Positions 1 through 11,910 of a DNA stretch of 64,000 nucleotides are shown here, piece after piece. Source of the stretch: Yamagishiella unicocca (taxonomy: Eukaryota > Chlorophyta > Chlorophyceae > Chlamydomonadales > Volvocaceae); assembly GCA_003116995.1 (NCBI GenBank), contig BDSL01000150.1:113527-177526 (forward strand), written 5' to 3'. Numbering within the stretch: the first letter of the stretch is position 1; every line of letters starts with the position of its first letter. The notes under the pieces are model-generated. The model worked only from the letters and a program-made list of their open reading frames with translations. It was not told the origin of the DNA and searched no databases. Both the position numbers and the translations under genes were made by a program.

Positions 1-60
1 CCGCGGGTCGCCACTCATTCCATCACCTCGCCCCCGTTTGCGCACTCTTGAGCCCCCACA

Positions 61-2962
61 GGCCCGTCTTTGCAGCCGCACGACAGCACCTGCACCGTCG
101 GCTCGTACCTGCCTCTCATTACATGCCCGCCAGACGCCCGCTACGGTCCGCAGTTGCGGCCCGTGTACGACGGCGGCGGCTTCGCCGCCGCCGCCGGCTG
201 CGCCGGCGCCGCTGGGGACCCCTCGTCGACCGCCGCCAGAGCGGTGGTTCGTGCGGTGCTGCTGCCCGTGGGGCCTGCAGCTCCCGCAGCACCCCAGGAG
301 GCGGTGTTCCTGCACTGGTCCTGCGAACGGAGGGCGGGACTGGATCAGGGCGACAGCGACGCGAGGTCCGCGGCGACAGCCCCTGGCGGCGAGCTGCCAC
401 CCGCCTGGCGCCCCCGCCACCACGGCCGCAGCCGCAGCCAGCTGTCCGGCGTCATGGAGGTGAACAAAAGCACGCGCTGGCTGGCTGGCTGGGGGGGTTG
501 GGCGGCTGGGCGGCGGCACGTGTCTAAACGAGCGCGAGTCTGAGGCACGGCGCTGTACGACAGTGTGTTTGCGTGTCTCGGGTTGACAGCAAGCGGCTGC
601 GGTATCGCGGGTTCACGTTTAGGGCTGGGAATGGATGGTGGATTCGTGGTGGGAGTTTGTGGTGGCGGAAGGTCGTCAAGACGGGGTGTGTGCACGCGGT
701 TATTTCACGCGGGACCTCAGGGCCTGCAGCGCCGTCTCCTCCAGGTGTCCCATCACCTGTCTCCCCATCCCCTTTTACGCCGCTTGGGTGAACGGTCAAA
801 AGGCTCCACCGATTCAACTCCTCGATCCCGCCCCGTTCGACCTACCCGATGTCTTGCCTCCTATGACCACCACGCAATCCTGCGCTACCCCGTTCCACGC
901 AGATGCGGCGGGAGGCGTCACCGCATAACTACAGGTAAGCCGTGCGCCGTACTACCGTTATCGTTGGTAGTTGATTGTCGTATGTTGTACTACTGCGTGC
1001 GAGCGACAGCGGTGAATCGGGCTGCTTACGTGTGCAAACGGCCGCATGCATCGCCTTGGACCGTCTCCCTTCCTGGGGCGCAGGCAGGCTCCCGAGCCGG
1101 CCACCAGTCGCAGTTCCCTCCGCACGCTTCTCTCAGCACTCCTGTTGATATTCCGACAGCGTAAGCAGCGAATAAGTCTTAGGACGGGTTCCTGTGCCTC
1201 TCGCGACCCGCGGGGCGGCAGGTGAACGTGTAGGATGGCTGCCTGCTCTGCGCCGTCGTAGCTAGGTGGCTCGACCGTCAGCCACGCACGGCTGGTCGGT
1301 TGCTGCCCAGCCGTCCCCTGCATTGCATCAACCCCAAACGACCGCCGCCACACCTCCCTCTTTCCGTGCAGCTCCTACACCGTGGATTTGCTCGCTGAGG
1401 CTGAGGCCGGGGCCGGGGCCGAGGATGCCGCGGCCGCCGCCGCGGTGGCGGTCGCGAGCGTGCGCAGCTGCCCCTCGGGGCTGCTGGTGGTGCAGGTCCG
1501 CCTTGGCGGCGGCGAAGGAGGCCAATCCACATCCGCAGAGCGTCCACTGCACTGGCGGCCGCCATCCCCGCCGCCGTCCCCGCCGCCGTCCGCGTCGGCA
1601 TCGTTTACGGGGTCGGCAGAGCAGGCGGCAGCCGCGGGGCCCGGTGATCCATTTTGGGTTGGTCTCGGCGGCGAGGCCGTACCTGGACCGGCGCCGCTGC
1701 AGCAGAGCACATTAGAGTGGGTGGTCATGCACGTGCCCTGGCACCGCTTCGGCCTGGCGGCCTTCACCGCCCAGTGGTGCGTCCTGGTGCTGGGGCTGCT
1801 GCTGGCGCCTCGCCTGGCGGCACTCCTACAGCAGCAGCGGCCACGGCGACATCAACGGCGGCGGCGGAGCGGCAGCTGTGGCGGCGGCAACAGCCAGCCA
1901 GACGGCGGCGGGGGCGGGGGGACCGAGCTGGGGAGCTGCTCGACGGCGGCGGCGGCGGCGGCGGTGGGGCCGGGGCCGAGTCGAGATGCGTCGCTTGTTG
2001 GTCGGGATTTGGACCGGGCCGGGGAGGGGGTGAGCACCAGCGTGCGCATTGGCGGCGGCGGGGGCATTTGCAGCACCTTGAAGCGCAGCAGCAGCAGCAG
2101 CGGCAATAGCAGCAATAGCGGCAATAACGGCAATAACGGCAATAACGGCAATAGCGGGAGCGGACGTGACGCTGGAGGAGGAGACGCATGGGCTGCAAGC
2201 TTGGCTGCCTCCACGACGGTGGCGTCTTCTGGGTCGCCCCTTCGCCGCGGCGGCGGCGGTGGCGGCGGCGGCCTTGCCGGTGTCGCCCCGCCCTGTGCCG
2301 TCATTGCCTCCTCGGAGTCACATGAGGCCGCACCGCAGCGGGCAGGAGCCGCAGGCGGAGGGGGGGTCGCTTGGCGGGCCGTGAGTAGGTTGCGTGATAC
2401 GGTGACGTGGCCGGTACGTGATTTCTTAGAGTTGGCCCGGTGCCACACCGTCCCGTGGGTCGCGCTCGCCATGTACGGCATCTACCTGGGTGTGGGGCCT
2501 TGGATAGCCGCCGAGTTTGTCGAGCCCGCCGGGCCGCACGGCTCGTACGGAGGGTACGGCGTCCTGACGGCGTACGGCATCTTCATGCGCACACTCGGAG
2601 GCGGCGGAGCCGCAGCCGTGGGTGGCTGGGTGGCGGCGCCCTCGCAGGATTACACGGTCATCAGCAACGTGGTCATGCTGACGTGTATTATCCCGGCGAT
2701 GCTGCTGTGCGCCTCGACCTCTGCGCGATGGAAGCAACTGGCGGATGCGGGGAGACCATCCGGGTTCCGGCAGATGTTGTCAAGGAGCCAGGCGGCGGCG
2801 CTAGGCGTGATAGCGATCTTGGATGTGAGTCTTTGTTGGAAGCTGTCCGCTGGTCTAGGCTGGGTGCCCGTGCTCCTGTCCCCGGGAGTGGGCTGGCTGC
2901 TGCCGCTGCTGGCGGTGTGGCCGCTGCTGGCCGGGCGGCGGTTGCGGTGGTCCGCGAGGTAG
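61..2962 (+). CDS. TMEM62-like / plant-type putative metallophosphoesterase, C-terminal exons
   Basis: The clearest exon is 1372-2962 (stop TAG at 2960), after a TTTCCGTGCAG acceptor. It begins SYTVDLLAEAE, then GLLVVQVRL, resembling the 'QVRVVD..GR' strand of plant TMEM62 homologues. A low-complexity Gly/Ser/Asn insert follows (about 1850-2290), then LELARCHTVPWVALAMYG, YLGVGPWIAAEF and SNVVMLTCIIPAMLL. About five membrane spans are visible: near 1738-1830, 2448-2525, 2655-2715, 2795-2850 and 2855-2935. This matches the multi-span tail of TMEM62 proteins (family knowledge: an N-terminal calcineurin-like phosphoesterase domain, here off-window to the left, then an Ig-like region and a membrane tail). 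Upstream coding in frame +1 ends at a donor near 459 (ATGGAG|GTGAAC), and another exon probably ends at 934 (CAG|GTAAGC). Phases between 459 and 1372 do not join cleanly, so those exons are uncertain. Substrate unknown. Confidence 0.68.
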
Positions 2963-4385
2963 GGGACGGCACCGGAAAGGCGCTGGCCATGACAGGCTGG
3001 CTGCGTTGCTGGCCGTGCAGGGCTTCCGGGGGATGACCTTCGAGGTGGGTTGCAAGGAAGGCCCGTGCACGAAAGAAAAACCGTGCGGGCGGGTGGGTGG
3101 GTAGGTTCGAGGATCGAGGTGGGTGGGTAGTCGGGGGGGCCGGTTTGTAGCTCGCGCTTGCGTGGGCGGCCACCTGCATGCCTGCTGTGTGGCCTGCCGC
3201 CTCCTGCAAGCCGCCAAGTGACGAGAAGCGCAGCAAACTTGAGAGTTGCGGGCGCGCGTAGGACATCGGGTGATGGTTTTCGGAAGCTGTTAATGTGCGT
3301 CCATAACCACGTGCTAATCTGATGGGAGTGACTGCCACGGCTGGTAGTGGCGACCGGACCGAACGGTGCATCCCAATTTCCCTGTCGGTTGCAGCCACAC
3401 CGCACTTGGCTGTCGGCTGGTGCCAAATGAAGCCCTGGAATGAGGCCCGAGGCGCTCGCTTCATGTGGTTGTGTGCTGTGCCGCTGGCCGCCCTTCCCGA
3501 CTCAGGTCTGCACAACCCCACGGGTCTAACGTCGCCTAGCGTGCGTTGCTGCACTCTCTAATCGCTCGCGTAGATCTGTTGTTGGAGGCTGCCCCCGGAG
3601 GTGGGGCTCGGCCTCGAGATGGATGTACGAACAGAATGTAATATCGGTACCCACCCAGGCCACCATAGGGTCAATACGCGCACCATGTTTGCCCCCCCCA
3701 TTCCCGCAATCGAATGCTTCCATGGGAGTGCCAACGTGCCAGTCCGCGGTCAGTAGCAGTGGTACGTACTTACAGTGAGCGCCCGGTTGAAAGGTGGAAC
3801 CACCGGTCAGCGTATGCCGAGAGGAAATGGCTGCTTCGACCGGACACGGATCACTCATTTCCTCCTGTCACAATACCGATAGTTACAGGGATGGCGGGTT
3901 CTGACACCTCCGGCGTCACCAAACGTAGCTGTTGTGCTTGTTAGAATGGGCTCAAACTTGCGAGAACGCTGTCCTCTGACTCACTGCGGTGCGTCCTGCC
4001 TTGCTGGCCAGGCTGGCCCGGGGCCGGGCGGACGTTCGGGCTGGTTGTTGTTGTAACGGGCTGGTGACTTCGCGCTTTGGGGGCACCCCCCACCAACCAC
4101 CCATGGTTGGGACCATGCAGGTCCCAACCTTGGTGTCTCAACCTTAGTTTCGCGGCCGAGCAGCTGCTTTGTGAAAGGACCGAAGGTTGTGTGACAAGGA
4201 AGTTGTGTTAAAAGGATCCTCGGCTCGAGATCCGCTGTATTGAATTCCGGGTGCGCTTTTGACAGCTGATGACGTGGCACACGCGACACGTCTGATGACG
4301 TGGCATATCGCGTGCTCGCCTACCTTTCAACCACTTCCTGCTGGTCTGGCGGTCGTGAGCTCTCAGCCCCAAGGCGCTGCTTCAT
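2963..4385. other. Intergenic region, no gene recognised
   Basis: Apart from the poly(A) candidate I see no conserved motif, splice-consistent exon or repeat. Frames are short and lack protein-like composition. Confidence 0.5.
3637..3641 (+). terminator. TGTAA polyadenylation signal candidate
   Basis: First TGTAA on the + strand after the stop of the TMEM62-like gene (about 675 bases downstream). TGTAA is the usual poly(A) signal of Chlamydomonas-type algae. Distance is long but plausible for a volvocine 3' UTR. Confidence 0.3.
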
Positions 4386-4389
4386 GTCA

Positions 4390-5310
4390 CACAACAGACA
4401 GATGCGAGAGCTACAGGGGAGGCAGAACGCCTACAAATGCGGGTGCACAACCAGGAGGGCCCGATGGGCCAGGCCACGACACGGATCACCGGAGGAGGTC
4501 AAACCACGCCTCACCGTCCGGGAAAAGACAGCCGACAGCAAGCCGGAAAGGCCAGTACCCGGTAGCAGCCGAGCAGAGCGCGCCGGCCACCCCCACCCCC
4601 GGGGGGGGGTGGCCCCGGGGCCCAGGTGCAGGCAACAACCAGCACGGACGGCAAGCGACAGGCAGCGGGAAGACAGAAGCCCCGGCCAGCGCGGCAGCAC
4701 AACCAGGCGGGCCCCGAGGGGGACAGCTACAAAACAAAGCGCCAGGCACGGCCCCATCCACGCCGGGGCGGTCGGGACAAGGACCGCTGCAGGGCCCCGA
4801 CAGCAACAAACCCCAACGCAGCAACGACACGGCGCCACACGGAGCGCCCCGACCCGAACCAGATAGAGCCCTTAGTGCATGAGCCGCCCAGGACGCCATC
4901 GTAGTGAACGGCGTCGGCCCAGGAGGAGGGCGAGCGGGGCCGGCGGGCGGTCAGTGCCGCCACGGCCGCCAACGCCCACCTAGTCCGCCAGGAGGCCTCT
5001 CGGCAGGTGGCCTCTCGGCAGGTAGACGTAACAGGGCCGCTGGCGGCGCAAGGAGCCATCCGGGTCGGGCGGTCGGGGGCCCCTGGGGCCGGGCCGTCGG
5101 CCTGATGAGGAACGGGCGGGCCCGGCATGTGGGTGGGTGGCGGGCGGGCGAGGGGTGGAGGGTCCCCCAGCCATTACCACCTCGACCATGAGCCGAGGGC
5201 GGGGAAAGAGGGCAGGGACCGCCGCCTGCGGGCCCCGGGCTGAGGCTGAAGCAGCGGGAGATGCAGCGGGGCGGGGAGCGGCGGCCGTGAGGGCCCAGGC
5301 AAGCCTACAT
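4390..5310 (-). mobile_element. Variant LINE remnant: ORF1 tail joined to LINE 3' UTR
   Basis: Positions 4431-4560 match the 3' UTR of the LINE family at 51-64 kb (variant seen again at 50,447). From about 5100 down to 4877 the - strand encodes a relative of that family's ORF1 C terminus: RRQRPCYVYLP and WADAVHYDGVLGG, compared with [11 protein letters not shown] and [13 protein letters not shown] in the intact element. ORF2 is absent between the two parts, so this is an internally deleted or chimeric copy. Many small differences mark it as a separate subfamily. Confidence 0.6.
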
Positions 5311-6647
5311 TTCCACTTCGTGAACACCACAACTCTGTCTGCTGCAATCGCCCGTCGCTCCCGTCGCGATATGCGTATATTCGCGCCAGCCGACTGCCGA
5401 ACAGTTATCCGTTCTGTACACCCTTGGCTAGGCGCAGCAGTAAGGGCGCAAGGGGGCAAGAAATGTGTGCCCTAACCAACTTTGCCAGTCCGGCCTACGA
5501 CGCCGCGCATATATAATCCTCCACCTACATACAGGTTTAATAGTGTGTCTGCCGCACTGTCTGCCGCACTCAGTACGCTCCACATGTGTCGTCGACCTCT
5601 CGGGCTCATTCATGGCTTCCTTCAGTATGCGTCCTTCTAATTCCTTCATAATGCGTCCTTCAAATTCCTTCATTATCCGTTCTTATAATGCCTTCATTCC
5701 TTTATATGCAAAACTCATTTACAAAAGAGTGTGCTAAGTACCCCTTTGAGCGCCCCTGGCACGGGTCGATTGTCAATCAACGGTCACCGACGTCAATCCC
5801 GGAGCAAAACTGCAACACTGTGGAGGAATACGATACTGGGCCCGACATTTTTCCCGAGACCGGTAGTGGGCCCGACATCGTTTCCAAGGTCAAGCTTGGA
5901 CGCGCCTTTACAACTGTTTTGAGGTGGTCCATACAAGCGATCCTTGGCGCAAACTGCATTCAGGTTCGCGGGAAATTATGTAATTTACGGTCGGCGTGAT
6001 ACAGTCATCGGGCAGTTGGCGAGCATGTTGCCAGCACAGGACGTTTTTTTATGCGGGCCGTTTCTGTCCATTCGGTAACATCCCAGTCTTAGCATGCCAC
6101 AGTGGAGCAATCGCACTGAGTCCTGGAAACTGAAAGCATCTCAATGGCATGGAATGGCATGGAAGGACGCGCGTTCGCGTACCGTTCACAATATCGTGAG
6201 CAAGCCTGATATAAACGGGGACAACTCGACTACCAAATCCTCGTACAACTGCAATAAGGCTGCAATGCTTGGCGTTATTTGACCAGTCGGGCGCAGTTGT
6301 GCAAGGAAATAAGTGTACATGTGAGCACTAACGGGCGTAGCCGCACTCCGTGACATGAAGTAACTTTGCAAGCGTCTGTTGTGTGCGACGATTGCATAGC
6401 GTCTGAACGCAGCGCCTGAATAAAACCAACAAGGAGGACCAAAAGTGAGCGACGAGTAGTCGAGTACCACGTCCGCAGTGGTACGTGTTGGAAAGGGTCG
6501 GAGCCGTGCGAAAAGAAATAATGCGCTGGGTTCGGAAAACGTCCTAAGTGGAGGCGTCCGGGGCGATGCTGCTTAGGGTGTCTTGTAGGAAGGTCTGCCC
6601 TCAGCGCCCGAGCGAATGCGCGCGCTAATTGGAGTAACCGCAATGGC
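5311..6647. other. Intergenic region without recognised gene
   Basis: AT-richer than its neighbours. Holds a small minisatellite (5628-5700) and nothing else I can identify on either strand. Confidence 0.4.
5628..5700. repeat. 24-bp minisatellite, about 3 units
   Basis: Imperfect repeats of ATGCGTCCTTCAAATTCC followed by TTCAT(A/T). Confidence 0.6.
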
Positions 6648-6990
6648 TGTTATCAAGCCCGGGCGAACCCAGGACAAGAAGAAGTGCCCATGTCCGTGGC
6701 CTCACCATATGTGAGCTGGGGCTGAACCCAGCAGACTCAAGCAGAGAGGGCACAGGAAAGCCTTGAAAAGCCCTAGCGTTACACCTGGTGTCCGCGACAG
6801 CTGCAAGACTGGCCCCAAGTCGAAATGCGCATTCATTCCTACTGCGCGCTTGTCTCGCGATCGGGAGGGCATCTTAACAGGGGAGCGGACCTTTCTAACT
6901 GCGAGGGAAGGCCCCCGTCATAGAACAACAACGCCCTGACTTTGGGTGTCCCCTGGTCCGCAGTATGGAAATCAACTCCCTTCTCCCCAA
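6648..6990 (-). mobile_element. LINE family 3 fragment (3' end)
   Basis: Starts with CAAGCCCGGGCGAACCCAGG on the + strand, the 3' end of a dispersed family also found at 8.8, 19.3, 22.0, 23.5 and 34.1 kb. The whole stretch, including its TTACACC..CCGCGACAGCTG part and the 'AACAACAACGCCC' end, is matched at 34,105-34,600, so it is also part of the larger duplication. Confidence 0.55.
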
Positions 6991-7029
6991 GCTCTGCCAC
7001 CACGCCACCCAGCATTAATGTGCCCAATC

Positions 7030-7375
7030 GATGGTTCTACGTTCTACTTTCTGGTCTGGGGCCAACTGTCACATACAGTTACTACTGCCAAACGTTCCCT
7101 GCTTGGTTTTGGTTTCAGTGCTGCTTAAGGGTTCCCTTTCATACCCAACACCTTCTGAGCCTTCAAACCCTCGTCCACATACACGCACCGGCCTGCACAG
7201 AGTTCTCAACGAAACACAGACGGTCCAGGAGCTGCAGCATACAACCCGTCTGACACGTGCTGCTGACTGCCGAAACCCACCTGTCATATGCGATTTTCAA
7301 GGGCCCCACTGGCTTTTTGCTGGACACCATGGCTCGTGGGGGCAGCCGCCCCTAGGTGGGTTGGAACTTATCGCT
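7030..7375 (+). repeat. Segment duplicated at 37,200-37,560
   Basis: Shared blocks include CCACATACA(C/T)GCACCGGCCTG, CAGACGGTCCAG and GCCGAAACCCACCTG. The left edge resembles a decayed LINE family 2 3' end (TCTGGTCTGG..CCAACTG). No coding signal. Confidence 0.55.
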
Positions 7376-7390
7376 CCTCACTGCCTTATT

Positions 7391-8083
7391 AAGCAGAATG
7401 CGAGTATTACAAGGGAGCCAGAACGGCTCAAGCGCGGAAGCGCAACCAGGCGGGCCCGATGGGCCAGACCACGACACGGGTCACTGGGCAAAAGAGCCCG
7501 CCCTCACCGGCCGGGAAGGGGCAAAAGCCGAAGGCAGCCAAACACGAGGACACGGAGAAGGCAGCACGCACAACTCAAAGCACGGGGAGGAGAACAAGCG
7601 CGTCCAGACAACACGAACCACCTGCACCAAGCCAGCAGCGAGACGTGAGGAACGCGTCCCGGCAAAACGGGGGCCCCAAGCCCCAGAACCCAAAAGCACC
7701 CACAAAAGACAGCAGAGCGGGGGCCTAAGGCCCAGAAAATCGCACCCGAGTCAGCCGTCGGGTCACTCCTCGGCACCCGGGCGGCCCGGGAAGACCACCT
7801 CCCCCGCGGGCGAGGCGGCGAGGAAGGGGTGATCGGACGGGATGGCCCCCCACCCGCGGGGGGCCAGCCCCAGTTCGGCAAACGCACTGAGGCGGGCCCA
7901 GAAGTCGGCCGTCACCGCTGCGCACACCCGCACCACCGGCATGCGCCCCCCGGGGGCCCCAGCCTGCACCCGAAACAGGAGGCGGAGCCCCAAACCCAAC
8001 GCCGCGACGGCCGCCAAGCACACCACATCCCAAACAAGCGGGTGCACCCCCAATGGGGGCCGACCCAGCCACAAATGCTGCGG
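7391..8083 (-). mobile_element. LINE family 1, 5'-truncated copy
   Basis: On the - strand, 8083-7763 encodes the last ~107 residues of ORF2 (PQHLWLGRPPLGVHPLVWD, FWARLSAFAELGLAPRGW, HPFLAASPAGEVVF) and 7762-7391 is the 3' UTR ending TGTAATACTCGCATTCTGC. Homology to the full copy at 57.4-64 kb stops at about 8083, where the insertion was truncated. The reading frame of the retained piece is still open. Confidence 0.85.
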
Positions 8084-8817
8084 GACCATTGTAGCGAGAT
8101 TTTCCCCAGACGAGTCCGTACGAAACTACCGCCGATGCCGATTTTAGCGTGTGTACACGAGTCGGATGAGCAGCACAGACGGAACGCAGAGCCAAATGAC
8201 CGATTACAGGACGGACACTTCTAAATGGCAAAATTAGAAGCGAGCGTCGGGAGGCATCGCGGAGGATGCTCGACATGCCATTCCCTGCTGAAAAAAGCCG
8301 AGATCGTATGTCGTGAGGGCCGAGACCGTGCTACTTGAGCACCGAGCCCGTACATTCTACCGCCGATGCCGAAATGTAGTGGCCGGAGAAACAGCTGAGA
8401 CGGGCCGCATTTCCGCTCGGCCGGGAGCAGAATAAAAGTCCCCAGTAAACGAAATTTACAGCGGGGGCTGGGAAGCTGTGCGCAAAAAGATCGCAAATGG
8501 ACCGGGAAATAGCAGCCGCGAACGGACAGGATTGCCACCTGGCAGATGCTTATCAAGGGATCCCTCTAACGGGCGTTTTTTAGAGCAGGTGGGCCACACG
8601 AGCGCAACTCACACTTCCCTACAACGTAAGAGGAATAGCAGCATGTGCATGGTACCAAATTGGGTTGGCTGTAAAAGTATGGTAGCAGACGGTGGGCCAT
8701 GCGAGACAGCGCCAGCTGAGAAAACCGCGCGAATGCGCTACACTGGTACGCAGCCTCACGATACAGGCTGGGGACCTAAGATACCTCACGACGCAACAAA
8801 TGAAGTGTTTAGGTGAC

Positions 8818-9110
8818 CTCAAGCCCGGTTTACCCAGGACAAGAAGGGGCGGGGGCCATGTCCTGGACTTAAGAGAGGCAAGCCGGGCCTAACCCAAGCA
8901 GGGGGACCACAGCAAGACCAGCACACCTGAGCAGACACCCCCGAAGGCACAGGGACCTCGCTCGCCGCGGCCAAGACAGCTCGCCCCCGACAAGATAGAC
9001 CGGCAGAAGAACCGAACATTGCACGAGCAAGGGGGCAATTCCGGAAGTGGTGCAGGCGAGGGGACACCGGGCCGGCGGTGGCGGCCCAAGGAAGCTCCCC
9101 CCAACCATAG
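8818..9110 (-). mobile_element. LINE family 3 fragment with ORF2 zinc-finger remnant
   Basis: The - strand around 9070-9010 encodes RLHHFRNCPLARAMF, the H-H-F-x-x-C part of a LINE ORF2 C-terminal zinc finger (HHFWEC in the full family 1 copy). It is followed by the family 3' UTR ending in GGGCTTGAGG. 5'-truncated and non-functional. Confidence 0.55.
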
Positions 9111-10047
9111 GCGACGAATTGCGTAGTATAATGCTGGCGTTACTACTATGCTGGCATTTCCGGTGGCGCTGCATGCTACTGCTCTGGAAAGGTGAAGCCA
9201 GCACTAGGGGCCCCAGGACCTGATGACAAGTTGGAGCCTGACGGTATGCACAACAGCGCCCGGGTTCCCCACAATAATGACATCCCAGCAGGTACAGGTA
9301 CTGTACGCTAAGGCCAGTCGTCCAGTCCAGGACAGCACGCGATAGATCCCATCGTCCACACGCTCTCCCATCCACGCTCTCCCGAAACCAAAAGTCATAG
9401 AAACACCCCTATTGTGAATCGAAGGCAAAATACGTGGATACTAGACACTGGAAGATGGATGAGGACTTAAGTAAGGAAAGTTCGATATTTATACAATTTG
9501 AGGGATTGGATACTCGCTCCGTGTCGGGTCAGTGAGGCGTCCTGCGCTCGGACTATTGTTACGGTACGCCCATCCACGCATATAAAACCGAAAATAACAT
9601 ATTTGCACGATCATCTGCTTCACGAAGAAGACGGTTCCCGTCTTTGCGTTACAGCAGATACATACTGTGCTGCCAGTACCTGTGGTACACCGTACCTGTG
9701 ATAATATACTGTGCTGCCAGTACCAGTACCTGCCAGTACTGCGCGCGACTGTGCTGCCAATACGTACCTGCGTTGCACCGAGGGTCGCTGCGCGACCCAG
9801 GCGCTGCGCGCCACTAACTATACCATCAACGAGAAAACGCGCCCAACCGTCACGCCAGGAGACCGTACACAGAGATACCGACCGGTAGCAGTTAAAGCGC
9901 AACCGAAGGCGACTTGGCACTGCCCACAGCGAAATCCCGGGTGGAAGGGCTGGGAACTATAGAGGCCACCCCCCCGACAGAGGGACAACGCCTCTTAGTA
10001 CTTGAAGAGCAACAGACGGCAGACAACTGCTACACAACTACTCGTGC
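9111..10047. other. Region without recognised gene; short minisatellite at 9664-9775
   Basis: Three imperfect ~40-45-bp units beginning ACTGTGCTGCCA(G/A)TAC lie at 9664-9775. Nothing else recognised. Confidence 0.4.
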
Positions 10048-10172
10048 TCGATGGCTCCACCTTCGGGTCCGGAACCGATGTTCAACACTCATCACTCAGT
10101 GTCAGGCGATGTGCCCGATGGTTCTCCCTCTTGGTCTGGAACCCACCGTAACCGTTACAACAACTCAGGTTT
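10048..10172 (+). mobile_element. LINE family 2 3'-end fragment
   Basis: Ends in CCCACCGTAACCGTTACAAC after GATGGTTCTCCCTCTTGG, the family 2 3' terminus. Confidence 0.55.
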
Positions 10173-10296
10173 GAATCCCACGCTCTGCCTCCTCCCGTGG
10201 TGCAAGTGGGTGATCAACGAACCCCGATCGGCTCTCGGGTTGACGAGCCAGCACTGACGGGTGGAGGTTGCTTTCGCTCGTGAAACGATCATCCGT

Positions 10297-10715
10297 GCTG
10301 CAGTACTGGTGGATTCCTGATCGGCCCGGGTTGTCTTGGGGAGCGGGGTTTCCCGTGCTTCATACTTTCTGGCTCTATAGGCGTGTTGAGCCCTGCTAGG
10401 GGTCCGTGCCTTATGGGATGAGAGGTGGCTGGTTCCGATGTTTGCATCGTTGCGGCGCTTCACTGGTTCGTCGGGTACTGGGCTGTTAGGTTGGTTAGTG
10501 GCCAGTTCCTGATAGGGGAGCCTCTAGTGCAAATTCCCCCTGGGGTGCTGGCTGCTGCTCTGTATGCCTATGGCCTGTCAATTTGGTGTTCTGGTGGTTT
10601 GCCTTTGTTTCGGTGCAGGTCGGTTTTTGTTTCCTCCGTCTTGTTCAGTGTCAGGCGATGCGCCCGATGGTTCTACCTCTTGGTCTGGAACCCACTGTAA
10701 CCGTTACAACAAGTA
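10297..10715 (+). mobile_element. LINE family 2, 5'-truncated 3' UTR copy
   Basis: About 420 bases nearly identical to 24,780-25,190 and to the reverse complement of 34,765-35,200. The copy ends in ..ACCCACTGTAACCGTTACAACAA. The near-palindrome TGTAACCGTTACA includes the algal poly(A) signal TGTAA. No coding sequence retained. Confidence 0.65.
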
Positions 10716-10819
10716 CGTGCCGTTACAATTCGTCATTAGGATGCCACGCCAACAACGTGCCAAGACAGACCTGGATCGATTACGCCAGGGCCTGTTGATA
10801 TATACCGCACGATACGCAG

Positions 10820-11800
10820 ATACACGAACAGTGACGGCAACATGTGTTGCGGATAAGAATATCTCCTCACCCCTAGCCATTTGCTTGCTACCAAATTCCG
10901 CCAAGCCACGAAGACATCCGAGTCCCTATGGTAAGCAACCAAGTCACCTTTCGGTAACCCGCCACCGAGAACGGGTTTGTCTAGGACCAAACCGTAAACC
11001 TCCAGTATAGTAGCAATGCGGCCCCGAAAAGGCTCGCGCACCGACCCAAAACATGGATAAGCGGTGCGCCAGCGGACAGACGGGCGGGTAAATTATGTAC
11101 GACATGAACATGCCAAGCTTGTACACGGCAACATGGCATTGAGCCGTGCGCAGGGCGACTAGGGGACGCGTGGATGCAATGATGCCCAGATCGTCGCAAG
11201 ACGACCCGGTCGAGTAATGAGAGTCCATCTGCCGCGTGGATCAGGCTCGCTCCTGCAGCCGCGCCGAAAAACAAACCCATGATGACCTCTTCATGCGAAC
11301 CCATGACCTCCTCAAGGTAACAATAACCGGCGAGCAACTGCTTAACCTCCTTACGGCCAGGTAGCACCCACACCTGCGTTTGACCCTCATCAGGCGGATA
11401 ATAAACAAGGACGGCAACCACCGCCACCATAGTGCATGGCACGCGTCATGCATTTGTCGTCCGTCAGCAGTAATTAGGATGCCTATTATGTCAGGCGGAA
11501 CATGGAAAAACGCAAACGCAACCACATCCCGCCCTGCTGTTCGCCCGCATCCAACACCGTCATCCAACACCGTCATCCAACACCGTCCGCAACCCACAAT
11601 GACCCCACATCAAGAATGAAGGAAAATAAAGCGATACTACACTGGGGCGCGAAAGGCCTCCACGTCAGCGGAATCCGCAGTAGCGGCTTCGCACCACAAT
11701 AACAAAGGTTAGGGCTGACGTTACATGCTTAGGCATCCACGCCCATGCGCAAATTATATTCAACTATCAAATGCACAAGCACATGCACACAAGGTGGATC
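10820..11800. repeat. Oxidase 3'-flank module, copy a
   Basis: About 0.9 kb that recurs at 37,650-38,560 and 40,945-41,850, always on the 3' side of an oxidase locus. Landmarks are CTAGCCATTTGCTT, GGACCAAACCGTAAACC, GGGCGACTAGGGGACGCGTG and ACTGGGGCGCG. No splice-consistent coding region. Confidence 0.7.
11721..11725 (-). terminator. TGTAA polyadenylation signal of oxidase copy 1
   Basis: TTACA on the + strand, i.e. TGTAA on the gene strand, 186 bases after the stop codon of oxidase copy 1. The matching place in copy 2 has lost it. Confidence 0.5.
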
Positions 11801-11910
11801 AGCCCACTCGGGGGACGTCCGCAATACTTCCGCGACGTAGCGGCAACTCTAACTAACGGCACACATGCACAACGACCCACGACAACGCAAGCGTCCAGTG
11901 CCGCACGTGT

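Noticed and set aside
2084..2150. AGC/AAT trinucleotide run in the TMEM62-like gene
   Set aside because: It encodes a Ser/Gly/Asn low-complexity loop, common in volvocine proteins, and is in frame.
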